64,000 nucleotides of DNA from Ancistrus triradiatus (GCA_025084515.1 JAJAGP010000018.1:1143466-1207465); one strand, 5' to 3'. Positions 22,446-33,999 are shown, numbered from the stretch's first letter. Notes: generated by a model not told the origin, from the letters alone. Numbers and translations: made by a program.

Positions 22446-23317
22446 CAAAACAGCTAACATGGGCTAGGCAACGTCATTGCAGAAACACGGAGCACTACGC
22501 ATGCGCGAGCCTAATGGGTGGCGATGCGTGTCACGGTCCTTCGCGCTCGACAGGGTTATTATGCAAAAATAATAAAGTACGATTTAAAAACACGGTGGTG
22601 TTGATGTCATACTCGATTATCAGTGTATCTGTGCAATTTATTGTATTTACGCTTTAAGTGTAATAAATGCACTTTGTGTAAGTATAATAACTGCGAGGAG
22701 TTTGCATGTTCTCCGACCTTTTCCTCCTAGACACATATGTGCGTTAGGTCAACTGCTGCCTCTAAAGTGTCCCAGGACGAGCGAGGGAGAGCCCCGCGAA
22801 CCCCGTAGCCCTGACTGCCTTGTGATGGACTGGCGTCCCCTCCAGGGTACAGTACTGGCAACCCCAACCAGCAAAAGTTGGGAGAAAGTGAGAGAAAAGG
22901 TTATTACTGCTTTCATTATCATTATGGACTTGTACAGCATCACAGTAGGTAATGTCTGATGCACGTTAAATAATAATAATAATAATTTCAATTAATGCTC
23001 GAAGATGTCAGATAACTATCATAGCAAACGAATAACATGAATGTCAAATAAGAATAACAACAATATTAACCGTATAGGCTATGCAACAACACAATAAAAC
23101 TAATACATACCCTGGCTGAAGTTTGGTAGGTTCTCTCTTGGCATGTCTTCCCACCACGTGTTACTCATCTCTTAGCAAGCCTGATCAGGATGAAGCATTT
23201 TATTGAAGATGGATGGATTAAGCCCGTGGATATTATGGTTGTAAAACATTTTTTAATTATCTGTCCTATTTATTTAGTTTAAAAGATGGAATGCTATCAT
23301 TTTTCACATTTTCTGTA
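22446..23317. other. intergenic DNA upstream of rabep1, nothing recognised
   Basis: Contains a short SINE-like piece (TGATGGACTGGCGTCCCCTC, about 22822-22856) and an AAT run (22970-22985). There is no gene signal. Confidence 0.4.
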
Positions 23318-24187
23318 GTTAAAGATTCGCCACTGGCTCACTGTGCTCTTCTCAGATGAAAGCAGGTTCACACTGAGCACATGTGACAGACGTGATAGAC
23401 TCTGGAGACGCCTTGGAGAGCGATCTGCTGCCTGCAACATCCTTCAGCATGACCGGTTTGGCAGTGGGTCAGTAATGGTGTGGGGTGGCATTTCTTTGGA
23501 GGGCCGCACAGCCCTCCATGTGCTCGCCAGAGGTAGTTTGACTGCCATTAGGTACCGAGATGAGATCCTCAGACCCCTTGTGAGACCATATGCTGGTGCG
23601 GTTGGCCCTGGGTTCCTCCTAATGCAGGACAATGCTAGACCTCATGTGGCTGGAGTGTGTCATCAATTCCTGCAAGATGAAGGCATTGAAGCTATGGACT
23701 GGCCCGCCCGTTCCCCAGACCTGAATCCGATTGAGCACATCTGGGACATCATGCCTCGCTCCACCCACCAACGTCACATTGCACCACAGACTGTGCAGGA
23801 GTTGGCGGATGCTTTAGTCCAGGTCTGGGAGGAGATCCCTCAGGAGACCATCCGCCACCTCATCAGGAGCATGCCCAGGCATTGTAGGGAGGTCATATAG
23901 GCACGTGGAGGCCACACACAATACTGAGCCTCATTTTGACTTGTTTTAAGGACATTACATCAAAGTTGGATCAACCTGTAGTGTGTTTTTCCACTTTCAT
24001 TTGTGTGTGACTCCAAATCCAGGCCTCCATTGGTTAATAAATTTGATTTCCATTGATGATTTTTGTGTGATTTTTGTTGTCAGCACATTCAACTTTGTAC
24101 AGAACAAAGTTTTCAATGACAATATGTCATTCATTCAGATCTAGGATGTGTTATTTGAGTGTTCCCTTTATTTTTTGGAACAGTGTA
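23318..24187 (+). mobile_element. Tc1-like element, family C, 5' truncated, transposase catalytic half open
   Basis: An open frame around 23343-23900 reads LFSDESRF (first Asp), VMVWGGIS, MQDNARPHVAG (second Asp) and SPDLNPIEHIWDIMPRS (Glu), then a stop after HCREVI. The right end, TTTGAGTGTTCCCTTTATTT then TTTGGAACAGTGTA, is a Tc1-type terminus. The left terminus and helix-turn-helix half are absent. Confidence 0.9.
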
Positions 24188-24324
24188 TATAAGTACAATC
24201 ATCTTTGTAGCCTTTTATATATGTGGGTGTATACACATAGTTTAACCTCGTTGGATTCATTTCTAATCATTTTATAGGAAGCCCAAACTTTTGCTTCCTA
24301 AAGTATCATATAAAAATGACTTAG

Positions 24325-24610
24325 AACGCAAGCTTAAAAGTAAAACCTGCACTGGCCTCCAGCTTCTCCTCTTCATCCCGCAAAGTCCTCTTTTTTAATA
24401 TCTTCCTGCTGCTGAAAGCCCGGGTGAGTAAGACCGAGCCAGCCGTGGGGTGGAGGGAGGCAGGGCTGCTTCGAGGAAGATCAACAGGAAGCGTTTTTAG
24501 AGAACTTAAGCTCACTCCATTCTCACAATCTTCAATCGGGCCGGTCAGCTTCACAGGTTCAGACGGCGGTGGAGATTCATGACCAAAGCAGAAGATAAAG
24601 GTATTGGAAA
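24325..24610 (-). other. unassigned minus-strand open frame (about 95 codons)
   Basis: An open frame starts after a stop near 24620 and reads FCFGHESPPPSEPVKLTGP, then SLSSLKTLPVDLPRSSPASL, then FSSRKILKKRTLRDEEEKLE. Composition (Ser/Pro-rich, then a basic-acidic patch) looks protein-like rather than random. Flanking splice signals are weak (CCAGCAG before, GCAG|GTTTTA after). I do not recognise the family. It lies 2 kb upstream of the rabep1 start on the same strand. Confidence 0.2.
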
Positions 24611-24895
24611 CTGCTGGTTACTATTTTCAGCTGGGTCTATATTTGTTTTACTAGATGCTATTTTGCATCTCATTACATGTGTAGAGTATGTCTGGTAGAC
24701 TGTAACGATATACTAGGGTTTAGAAAAGTATACAAATATATGATATAGCAAATGCAAATCTCATTATAGATCTCTGATAGCCTATGCGTTCGCTGAAATA
24801 TATTATTACTGTTTCACTCATCGGTATTGGAATTGTTTTGTAATATAAAAGTGCATACTTAATGCCAAGTGTGTAACAAAAAGAAATACAGTACA

Positions 24896-25085
24896 GTATA
24901 TAGACAAAAGTTTGTGGACACCCAAGAAATGACATCCAAAACATGACTATGAGTAGTTGCCTCCAGACTTTGCTGCTCCAACAGCCTTTGTTCTTCTAAA
25001 AGGGCTTAGATTTTGGAACATAATGGCGAGGTCGGCTCCTAATGTTAGACAATAATTTAGACAATTAGGCATTCCAGTGCATTTC
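24896..25085 (+). mobile_element. fragment of a TIR element (GACAAAAGTTTGTGGACACC)
   Basis: Starts TATAGACAAAAGTTTGTGGA and continues CTGCTCCAACAGCCTTTGTT and AGGCATTCCAGTGCATTTCC, blocks common in fish non-autonomous elements. The right end was not found. Confidence 0.4.
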
Positions 25086-25534
25086 CAAGGTTTCTCATGG
25101 CGTCGAGGCCGAGTTGTTAATCAAAGTTTGAACACCAGTTCTCTATGGGTTTTGCTTAAGGACAGCAGGGTAGACACTTATAAACGTGTCCTATGGAGAG
25201 TCACTTCAATTATATTATCAATACCTGTAACAGGGTTTTCTTCTCATGTGTTTGTCAGCTCTTCTATTTATGGCTCATCTGTCTGTCTGGCATGTATGTG
25301 GTTGATTTATTGTGGTTATTTACTGGTCCCATGTCACTTTAAGCGAGCTTTTGTAAGTGTTGTGCATGCTCATAGAGCACAGCCACAGGGTTGTGCAGAA
25401 GTTTAAGTAAGTTAAAGGACCAGGTCTGCACAGGGTCAGCTTGTGATAAGCTGTGTTTGAGTGATAAGTGTGTACCAAAGTTATATATATACATATAGTA
25501 CACACATTAGTACTTTGTTTATTCCACCATCATA

Positions 25535-25882
25535 TTTGTTTTTTGGCAATGCTGTAATGACCATATCTAACATAACAAAAAAATAAAAAACTAATCTTCA
25601 TTCCAATCTTTGTGAGCTTTAGGACACCCTCTTCCCCTCCCAAAAAAAGTGGTTTCTAGGTTGCTTCCCTTCCGAAAAGGCTATTGCCCAAGTGTAAGAG
25701 GAGGTCACACTAAATACTTGCCACTCTTGCCTATAGAAGCTGTATTTCTGATTTGTTTTTTCAGTTTCAGTTTTTTTAATACTGAACACAGTTTCAAAAG
25801 TGTATTTTGGAGTTGTACTGTAATAAAAAGGCTGAGAAATAATTCTATATGGTGGCCTAAGACTTTTGCACAGTTCTGTATA
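25535..25882. mobile_element. CTTAGGCCACC-family element, left end lost
   Basis: Contains GGAGGTCACACTAAATACTT, TGCCTATAGAAGCTGT and the right end GGTGGCCTAAGACTTTTGCA. A further fragment of the same family follows at 25970-26125 (CCAATCTTTGTGAGCTTTAG). Confidence 0.7.
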
Positions 25883-26129
25883 TGTCTAAATCTAGTAGAC
25901 ATCTCCTATATGTATACATACATAAATAAATACACATATAAACTATAATATATACTATATAAACTTTTCCACTTATCTTCTCTCCAATCTTTGTGAGCTT
26001 TAGCATGTCTTAGCCATTTCACCCTGTTGCCCTTCCGAAAAATTCACTGGCTGCCACCTTTCCAGTAATGCATTTTAGTAATGCATTCAAATCTCTTGTA
26101 TGCTCTGGTTGTATTCTAAGCGGATAGAA

Positions 26130-27955
26130 TAGAATACTATATATATAGGCAATTCTAGGGGCAATTCTAGGATTAAAGAGGAGTTAAAACAAAAAATTGT
26201 ACATTGTAATGAGCCTGTGAGCCACAAGACAGTCATTTGGATCATACCATTTGCGAGGTGAAGAGGGACTACTGTGTTTTCGGTGTTAAATTATTATTTT
26301 TAAAACATATACTTTGTAAGGTTTTAACATGTTTAGCTTATCAGAGACAACTTCTGTCGAAAAACGACAAAAAAAAGACTTATTGCTATTTCTAGGGGTC
26401 CTGGGACTCAATTTGGGGGTGTTCGAGCCCTCCTAAAAACGGACTAGATACGCGATATGAAAATAGCAGACATGTATTTAGTTTAATTAGTTTATATTTA
26501 ACAACTTAATTTTATTAATTATTATTATTAACGTAAAACTAAATTGGAATATGTTGAAATGGACCACGGTAGCGTCTCCAATTCAGCTTTCTCATTTTTA
26601 GGATAGTCCGTTTGGTCAGAAATGCAGTACAATCAATACGTCACGTACAGAACTGCAGTTATCGCCATTTTATACCAGTAAGAAAAAAAATCATGTAATA
26701 AAAAAAATAATTACGTCGAAAAAGTCTTACTGACGGCTGACTATGGGAGCAGCATCCATTTTACTGCCTCAACTTGCCTCGTGAACCCACTGGACCATGA
26801 GATGAAGTAAACACAGCACATGATATTTTCCTAATTCTTTATCCTGTACTTCCTAATGTTGAAGGAAAAAAAGTCTATGAATCAAATACAGCTGTGGAAA
26901 AATGAAGAGACCGCTCCAATTTTTTAAATCACCATCTCTATATGTAAAGCAGCCATTCCGTCCCAGAAACAGCCGATTGTTCACGAGCTACTGTATTAGC
27001 TCGTCCTTAGCGAAACAAATCGTCTTACTGAGGGAAAGTACAAGAAACATGAAAGCTGGGGTGTATAGAATACTCATTTCTGAACTTTCTTTAGTTAAGA
27101 AATTAATATACACGTGTTTTCTTATTCGTGTTATTTTTCGAGGTCTGAAAAAGCTGCATCTTCTTTGTTATTTTGACCAACTGACATTTCATAGTGAATA
27201 AATGCTCTTGCATTTGCTGCGAATCAATATTTTTATTTGGAAATTGTCAGTAATTTCTAGAATAAATTCACTCAAACACATACATCACCTACAAACAGGT
27301 CATGATGCGGTGCTCTCTTCAATTTTGTGTCTTACAAGTGTCTTTAAGTCTTACAGATGCCTTATGAGTTTGGACACCTTTCCACACGATCCACAGTCTC
27401 TTTGTAAGAAATCATCGGAATGTACGGCTAATTTAATTAAAAAACAGAAATGCAGAAAGACACCCTGCTTCCTTGCAAGCTTAATTTCATAAGCTGACTA
27501 GTTGTGCCTCAATGGTTCCACAAGCCCATAGCTTTTCATAAAAAAACAAACCCAACAGTCAGCGGTCTGACTCGGTTCCCTCTCCCTCTGTATCGGACAG
27601 GATGCTGCATGGATGCATGCAGTGGATAAAGTATGACTTGGCACCCCAGCCTTCAGAGAGAGATAGGCAGTCGCTCTTATAAGACAAACTATTTTTAGAG
27701 AATAGATTTACGTTCCAGGAAATGCAGTGCAAACGCGTGCAAAGTGTGGGGGGTAAAACAAAAAGGGAACCGTGCTCAAGCTGCAATGATATCTTCATAA
27801 TGAGCCGCGTTTAAAACCAATAGTGACACAATCAGTGTGGACATATCATGAAAACATCTATGGGTCGAGGAAGGGCGTCCATCGAGGACTGGCGGCTGCT
27901 GGTTTGCAGTCCAACCGTTGTCCGGCAACTATAAGAAGCTACTGTTCATGTCCAG
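26130..27955. other. intergenic DNA, nothing recognised
   Basis: AT-rich sequence with only short chance ORFs. No repeat end, RNA gene or splice-flanked exon could be supported. Confidence 0.4.
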
Positions 27956-27957
27956 TC

Positions 27958-28453
27958 TAATACACTGCCTGGTCAAACATGGCACGCATTCGCTGTGGCA
28001 TCGTTTCCGCAAGCTTCTGCAATGTCACAGCATTTATTTCTGTCTAGAGCTGCATTCATTTCCCCCCCAAGATCTTGTATTGATGATGGGAGATTTGGAC
28101 CACTGCAAAGTCTTCTCCAGCACATCCCAAAGATTCTCAATGGGGTTCAGGTCTGGACTCTGTGGTGGACAATCCATGGGTGAAAATGATGTCTCATGCT
28201 CCCTGAACCACTCTTTCACAATCTGACCCTTTTGAAAGAGATCATTATCTTTCCCACGACCACAGGATGTGTCTTTCGACATGGTTGTTTAACAAATGCT
28301 ACTCACCGCATCAGTTAGGGTTAAAGAACATGTTGCCAGCTGAAACGTAATCACCAATGCAGTAATTATCTGATGGGAGGCTCTTTTTAAAGTATTTAAC
28401 TATTTTCTTAGTTAAATTCAGGTGGTGACCTTTTTTTTTGGCCAGGAAGTGTA
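27958..28453 (-). mobile_element. Tc1-like element, family D, internally deleted, minus
   Basis: Left end TACACTGCCTGGTCAAA and right end TTTGGCCAGGAAGTGTATA are inverted. The minus strand encodes QKGQIVKEWFREHETSF, then MDCPPQSPDLNPIENLWDVL, the catalytic Glu block, the same family as the remnant at 60-360. The first two catalytic Asp blocks are missing. Confidence 0.82.
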
Positions 28454-28694
28454 TATCCCATGTGCTGTATTGAGATAATCTGCTCTAAAATCCCTCCTTA
28501 CAAGACTGCAGGCGGTCTCTTCATTATTGTCTTATACGCAACAGCTTTTATATTCTCCATTTTATTATACTCTTCATAATATGTCATTTTCTCTAAAATG
28601 TTATTATTTGCATTCTGTAGTTTCTGTTCATTTATACATTATATTTATTACCATGAACATATAAATTAGATAACTTAGTTTAATTCTTATGTAT

Positions 28695-28875
28695 ATCATC
28701 TGAGCCGCCCAAAGAGATTCCTACCAAGGTTTCTTCCTTATAACGTTTAGGGAGTTTTTCCTTTCCGTTGTTGCCCTGAGCTTGCTCAGTTTGGGGTTGG
28801 GCTTAGAATTTCAAAGGTAATCTAAAACTGTAATGCTGCTTCGAGACAATGCTCCACTGCAAAAAGCGCTACAGT
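28695..28875 (+). mobile_element. LINE 3' tail fragment, plus
   Basis: GAGCCGCCCAAAGAGATTCC, AAGGTTTCTTCCTTATAACG, TTGCCCTGAGCTTGCTCAGT, CTTCGAGACAATGCTCCACT and AAAAAGCGCTAC match the LINE tail. Confidence 0.75.
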
Positions 28876-29367
28876 TTGCAAAATACAACACAACTTGCAC
28901 ATGTTAAATAAAATAAAAATAACACACTCACTGGAAAAAAAATCTGTATATAAAATGACTTTAAAAGATATTATTTTAGCTAAATGTGGGGGAAAAGCTA
29001 TAAAACAATCATCTATGTGAATGTTTGCCAATAAAGATTTGCAATGAATCACTTTGTTCTTTTGGTCTGTGTACATTTGGGCTGGGGGCACAGCTTTGCT
29101 TAGATACTTGTAAGGCGGGCTCCAAGGGAAAAAAAAGTTGGGAACCTCTGATCGAGCGTATCTGATCACAACACCACCCGAGAGCTGATAACTGCAAGAC
29201 ATAGTGGTAATGTGTACTGGACTGTTGAGACCTTGAACAAATCCTTTAATCCACCATTGCTTCGACTGTACGTTGCCAGATTGTATCTGATTGTAAGGTG
29301 CTCTGAATGAGGCGTAAATGTAAATCGAATCTTTTTAACACTACACTCTGTCTCTCTTTTCTATAGG

Positions 29368-31558
29368 ATGCGTTTAAAGAATTACATCTTGCTACTGCTA
29401 GGCGTCCTACTCTCGGCGACTATGGTAATAATCACCGGCTTCATCATCCTCAATGTGTGCCTCAAAAAGAAAGGTAACTTGACGTCTACCATCACGATGT
29501 ACTTCTTACTTTTATAGTAATGTATGTATTTATGTATGTATTTCTATAGCGCTTTTAACAATGGAGCACGGTCTCGAAAGCAGCTTTACAAATATCTAAG
29601 CCTATAGCAACAGTGGCAAGGGGAAAAACTCCTTGGGAAAAGAAACCTTGGGTGGACCAAGACTTAAAAAGGCACCCGATCTGCTAGGGTGGACAAAATG
29701 TTACATGTAAAAATTTATTTCATTAATAAGTTTATAGTAATAATTTAAATAAATTATTTATTATTTAAATAATTTAAATCTGAAAATTAAGAGAGAACAT
29801 ACATACTGTATATACACACATATACTGTATACAATGTATATAAAATAATAATAGAGAATATGAGTCAAGTCAAGTCACATTTATTTCAAAGCAGCTTTAC
29901 AATTTTAGATTATCTTCTAATATCTACTGCCAATCCCAAATTGAGCAAGCCTAGGGAGACAGTGGCAACGAAAAACTCCCTAAACGTTATAAGGGAGGAC
30001 CATGACTCAAAAAGGGACCCAACCTCCTTGGGTGGCCTTGATGATAAATGTAAGAATTTAAAGTGTGGGCGGGTGCATTTATCGGACGATGACCTCTAAG
30101 CCGGAACTTCATAATCAGCTCACACTAAATTGTGTCCGACTGTGTCAAACTTTAAGATGTATGAAAACGTCATTATTATTAATAACTTTATTGTTCTTCC
30201 CCCCAATTAGCTGCGAAATACAAGGCGAAATCAGACCCGAGTACTACAAGCTACGAAATGTAAGTCCGCCAAGTTGCATCTCCTTTGTGCTTGTTCTTAA
30301 AACGTAACGAAGGCGTTACATGAGACGTGTCTGCTTCACAGGGCAAGAAGTTTCCACAACTACAACGAGCACAACGACGGGAAGCCGCCGCCACTGCCGT
30401 CGAGACAGCAGTTCGAGACCGAGTCCTGTAAGGATTATTCATTTTCCATTTTTGTTCAGTCCCGTACAGTCAGTGTCAGGCGTGCATCCCCGGGTTTTGC
30501 CTGGCTGAGACAGAACTCGGACCGTACCAACACTGGCAAGCATGTTTGCCCCGAGGTAGTTTTGCATTTCCCTGAACTGGGCATGTGACTTTCTTCCAGT
30601 TACAATAGATCCTTTTTAGCATTGTGTCTTACTTTCACTTCCCTATCTGTCCCTTGTTGCTCTTTTCATCTTTACATCTTATTGACGCTGTGCATTCAGC
30701 TAACTTCTGAAGAAACGAACACGAAAGTGCAAGTCTGAAAAGAAGCAGGCTGCAGGTCGCGTGGCGGCCTGAGACTCGCACATTAATGAAGGCAAATCAA
30801 GTCCAGGTTTATTTCTAATGGTGTCTCAAAGCAGCTTTACAATTTTAGATTATCTTATAATATCTACATCTACATCTAGGCATTTCACAGACGCCCTTAC
30901 AACTGATACAGTCTTAGCAATTATAGTTGTTACAATAAAAGCACTTGTGGGTTAACGGTCTTGCTCAAGGATCCAACAGTGGCAGCTTCGCAGAGGTGGG
31001 ATTTGAACCCTGGACTTTCTTGTGGATAGGCCAGTGGCTTAACCGCTAGGCTACTACAGTCCTTAGCGTTAAGGTAAATCCCAAAACGAGCAAGCCCGGG
31101 CCGATGGCGGCAGGGACAAACAGAAACGTTACAAGGAAGAAACCCTCGGAGGCTCAAAAAGGGACCCGACCTCCTTGGGTGAACGCTTACATTAGAAGCT
31201 CAAACTTCTACCAGGTCTTCTACCCCAGATTACACCTGTTTGTCTGTTATGAAGTCTTTATTAGAGATTAAAGAAGTCTTTAATACAGAAATACAGGTCA
31301 TGTCAAAAAGGCTCACTACTATTGTTATTAACTGATTTAACAATTTGATTTGGTCTCATTCTAAATTTTATTAGGCCATAGCTATGAGGACGTGGACCCT
31401 CTGCCCAGCAGTGCAAAGGAACCAGTTAAGTCTTCACTCCGACAGCCCCAGCACACCACAAACCACCACGACACCCGCATCGCCAATCGGGACGACAAGA
31501 GCATCTCAGAAAGCTACGATGATGTGGACGCCTTAGAGCAAAATGGTAAGGGTTTGTT

Positions 31559-31590
<32 letters not shown>

Positions 31591-33999
31591 AAATTGACGT
31601 CTGGATGACAGAAAACTCAGAAAAGTCTTAGGTCACCATTAGAACCCTGTTCAAACTTGGATTCGACTCTACAATCTTCTTTCCCACTGATCTTCAATCC
31701 AATCTTTGTGAACTTTAGCATAGCTTATCCTTTTCACCCTGTTCTCCTTCCCCTTCTTGTGGTTGCTATATTTCCAAAAAGACCATTCCAGATCAGACTG
31801 TAGAAATGTCAACTTGGCAACCCGATGAAGCTGCCAGAAGTTGCAATTGCTCAAGTGTAAGGGGAGGTCACACTAATTACTTACCACTGTTGCCCATAGA
31901 AGCTGTTTTTTGTAGATTTTTTTCAGTTTTTAATACTGCATACACATGTTCTGTATTTTCTGGTTGTATTCTAATAAAGCGAATGAGAAATAATTCTATA
32001 TGGTCATTATACTGTTGCTAAAACAATGGTATATCCAATCTAACAATGGCCTTCTACCACCTTGCATTGCACTACACATTGCAGAGAATTCACCAGGCAG
32101 TAAACATCTGAGGTAGTTTTGTATTTTCTGAATGACCATGTGACTTTCGTCCTCTCACAGATACAGTACTGCCAATCCTTTTCTTTTGGCTCCGTGTTCT
32201 AGTTTCACTTCCTTTACTGTTCCCATTTTTAACTACCTCATTGATCTTTTTTAGTAGTTGCTCTTCCGATGTTTTTGTTTTGACCCTCGGAGTGCATTTG
32301 CTATGCATTAAACAAAATTAAATAAACAGATAACGATCGAACCCAGCGGAGCTGAACCATTAAAAGCTTTGGCAAAAAACACTGGAAGAAAGTAGAAAAA
32401 GCTTTGCATTTCTAAACACCTGGGTGTTTGTTAATTCAGGATTAAGACTGGCTATAAATGGAGAGAAAAACAGTTTTGTGGCTGCTCTTGCTAGGAGCGT
32501 CTGTCTGTTAGAGCACTGCAAGGAAATGAGAAAGAATCCCAAAGTAAACACAAAGCGGCTTACTAAAGCCTCTATCCATGAGCAATCTGAGAAACACTGT
32601 ACAAAATGGCTTTAATGGAAAAACGCCAAAGAGGAAACCAAAAGTCTTTACTTTTCTGTCATTTAGCAGAAGCCCTGATCCAGAGCGACTTAGAATTGAT
32701 GCAATCTTACAATCCAGGCCACTGCGGGTTAAGGACCTTGCTCAAGCACCCAACAGTGGCAGCTTGGTAGGAGCGGGATTTGAACCCTGGACCTTCTGGG
32801 CCATAGTCCAGAATGTTGAGAGCCAAATTAGAGCCAAAATCTTTCCAATTATGAAGAAGGGTGCAGGAGCAGCATGGTTTGGCTCATAGCTCTTTTTTGC
32901 ACCCCTAAATTAAATCCCAGCACCCTTTAAAATAGGAAAAAAAAATTCAGGGTTTTTTGTTGTTTTTTCTTCTTAAACATAGATTTGTCTCTGATAAGCT
33001 AAAAAACATTAAACCCCAAAGTATATGGTCTGAACATATAAAAAAATACAGCAGTCCCCCCTTACACTGCAAATGGTATGATCCAAGATTTGTTGGTGTC
33101 CTTCCAGTCACGGTGTTTCCCCTACGCAAAAAGTCTGATGTTTTTGCTTCACAACTGTGGCAATGATGGTCCAAACTACAGCTGCCCTATAGTTTGCTTG
33201 TCTAAAAAAAAAAAGAAGGGGGGAACAGTTCTTGGTTACTCAGCACCCCTGTTTCCCCATTACTCGGGAGTTAAAAAGGCTTTGCAACTTTACAAAACAG
33301 TATGGTGTAGAAAGACCAAATCCAGATATTTTACTTATTTGAGGCTGAACTTGATGTTCCTGCAAGAACTCCTGGACTACCTAGGACTGAAGAGCATCTA
33401 TATGAACTGTTGTTACTTATTTGCTGTTACTGTATTATTAGTACTGATTCTCACTGAAGTCTCGTTATAAAAATCGGTATGATGTTTAAACAGGCTCTCT
33501 ATCCTACAACCTGAAGGAACCAGTTAAATCGTCGCCTCCGCAGCTCCAGAGCACCATCCACCACTTCGACCCGCACGCCGCCATTCAGGATGACAAAAGT
33601 GTCTCGGAAAGCTACGACGACGTGGACGCGATGGAACAAAGTGGTAAGGGTTCGGTTTTCTTCTTAAAGAAGAAGTTGGCCTAGGGTTGAGTTCTGGTTC
33701 AGCCTCTGTCAGTCAGTTCTGTACAGGTATAGGGCTGAGTTCTTGCACCTTCTGCCTCACCAGGGGTGTCAGAGCGCCTCTGAGTCTAAGGAGAAGGTTT
33801 AGAGCTTTGCCTGCGCGTATACCGGGAACATGCCCAGCTCATTCATGCCTTCATTTCTCCAGTGCGGCACAGCAATGACGATCGCCACTCTCTACCGGAA
33901 TACGTGGATTTGGAAGAAGACAGGAATTCACCGGACAGCTACGACGACATCGGCGAGGTCGCGGCCGACAGCGGCGACGACTACGACGACCTGGGCTAA
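29368..33999 (+). CDS. SCIMP-like transmembrane tyrosine-motif adaptor, six coding exons, 232 aa
   Basis: Exons: 29368-29473, 30211-30259, 30342-30427, 31375-31545, 33494-33643, 33863-33999. All have consensus GT-AG borders and the phases join to 699 nt. There is no signal peptide plus ectodomain: the protein starts almost directly with a transmembrane helix (residues about 6-31), then lysines (LKKK), so it should be a membrane-anchored scaffold with a cytosolic tail. The tail has a proline motif KPPPLPSR (SH3 type) and many tyrosine sites: SYEM, SYEDVDPLP, SYDDVDAL, SYNL, SYDDVDAM, EYVDLEED, SYDDIGEV, DYDDLG. Human SCIMP has the same order (short N-terminus, TM, YENV, PPLPPR, then YDDV) and neighbours RABEP1. 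Exons 4 and 5 are duplicates. A CD5/CD6-like receptor tail is the alternative, but I saw no SRCR exons upstream. Role inferred: SLP/Csk/Grb2-type docking after Src-kinase phosphorylation. Confidence 0.8.
29533..29692 (-). mobile_element. LINE 3' tail fragment in SCIMP-like intron 1, minus
   Basis: Reverse copy: TATAGCGCTTTTAACAATGG, TCTCGAAAGCAGCTTTACAA, GGGAAAAACTCCTTGGGAAA. Confidence 0.7.
29864..30055 (-). mobile_element. second LINE 3' tail fragment in SCIMP-like intron 1, minus
   Basis: Starts with TCAAGTCAAGTCACATTTAT, then TCTTCTAATATCTACTGCC, AATTGAGCAAGCCTAGGGAG and CCCAACCTCCTTGGGTGG. Confidence 0.75.
30797..31185 (-). mobile_element. LINE 3' tail split by a SINE insertion (30865-31068)
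   Basis: The reverse LINE tail 30797-30862 stops after ATTATCTTATAATATCTAC. A tRNA-derived-type SINE follows in plus orientation, and the LINE tail resumes at about 31072 with AATCCCAAAACGAGCAAGCC and runs to CCTTGGGTGAACG. It lies in SCIMP-like intron 3. Confidence 0.75.
30865..31068 (+). repeat. tRNA-type SINE, copy 1
   Basis: GACGCCCTTACAACTGATAC, GTGGGTTAACGGTCTTGCTC, GAGGTGGGATTTGAACCCTG and TGGCTTAACCGCTAGGCTAC are the family blocks. GGGATTTGAACCC resembles a T-arm/B-box in reverse, consistent with a tRNA origin. Confidence 0.65.
31375..31545 (+). repeat. tandemly duplicated coding exon, copy 1 (SCIMP-like exon 4)
   Basis: The exon encodes SYEDVDPLP, then KEPVKSSLRQPQ, HH, D, RDDKSISESYDDVDALEQN. 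The last three quarters align with the next exon (33494-33643) in the same order: KEPVKSS, Q, HH-D, DDKS(I/V)SESYDDVDA(L/M)EQ. Both exons start after one base of a codon and end after one base, so either can be skipped without a frameshift. Confidence 0.85.
31610..32080. mobile_element. CTTAGGCCACC-family element, diverged
   Basis: AAAAGTCTTAGGTCACCATT at the left, GGGGAGGTCACACTAATTAC and AAGCTGTTTTTTGTAGATTT inside, and a decayed right end. It lies in SCIMP-like intron 4, just after a TA microsatellite (31558-31582). Confidence 0.65.
32656..32815 (+). repeat. tRNA-type SINE, copy 2
   Basis: CATTTAGCAGAAGCCCTGAT, CCAGAGCGACTTAGAATTGA, GCTCAAGCACCCAACAGTGG and GCGGGATTTGAACCCTGGAC. Confidence 0.7.
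33494..33643 (+). repeat. tandemly duplicated coding exon, copy 2 (SCIMP-like exon 5)
   Basis: The exon encodes SLSYNLKEPVKSSPPQLQ, then HHFDPHAAIQ and DDKSVSESYDDVDAMEQS. Compared with copy 1 it has lost the opening YEDVDPLP and carries SYNL there instead, and is 21 nt shorter. Both copies end at the same donor, G|GTAAGG. The duplication adds a further pair of tyrosine sites to the tail. Confidence 0.85.

Noticed and set aside
22193..22467. Two overlapping plus-strand frames in the CpG-rich rabep1 5' end
   Set aside because: GC-rich DNA yields chance frames, and the minus strand gives a start codon that joins rabep1 exon 2 in frame.
32946..33470. Plus-strand frames before SCIMP-like exon 5
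   Set aside because: They lie in the intron, have no splice-consistent ends, and no domain features.
29368..33999. CD5/CD6/WC1-type scavenger receptor tail
   Set aside because: YDDV-rich tails occur in those receptors, but no SRCR exon was found upstream and the start codon sits directly before the TM helix; the proline motif and RABEP1 linkage favour SCIMP.
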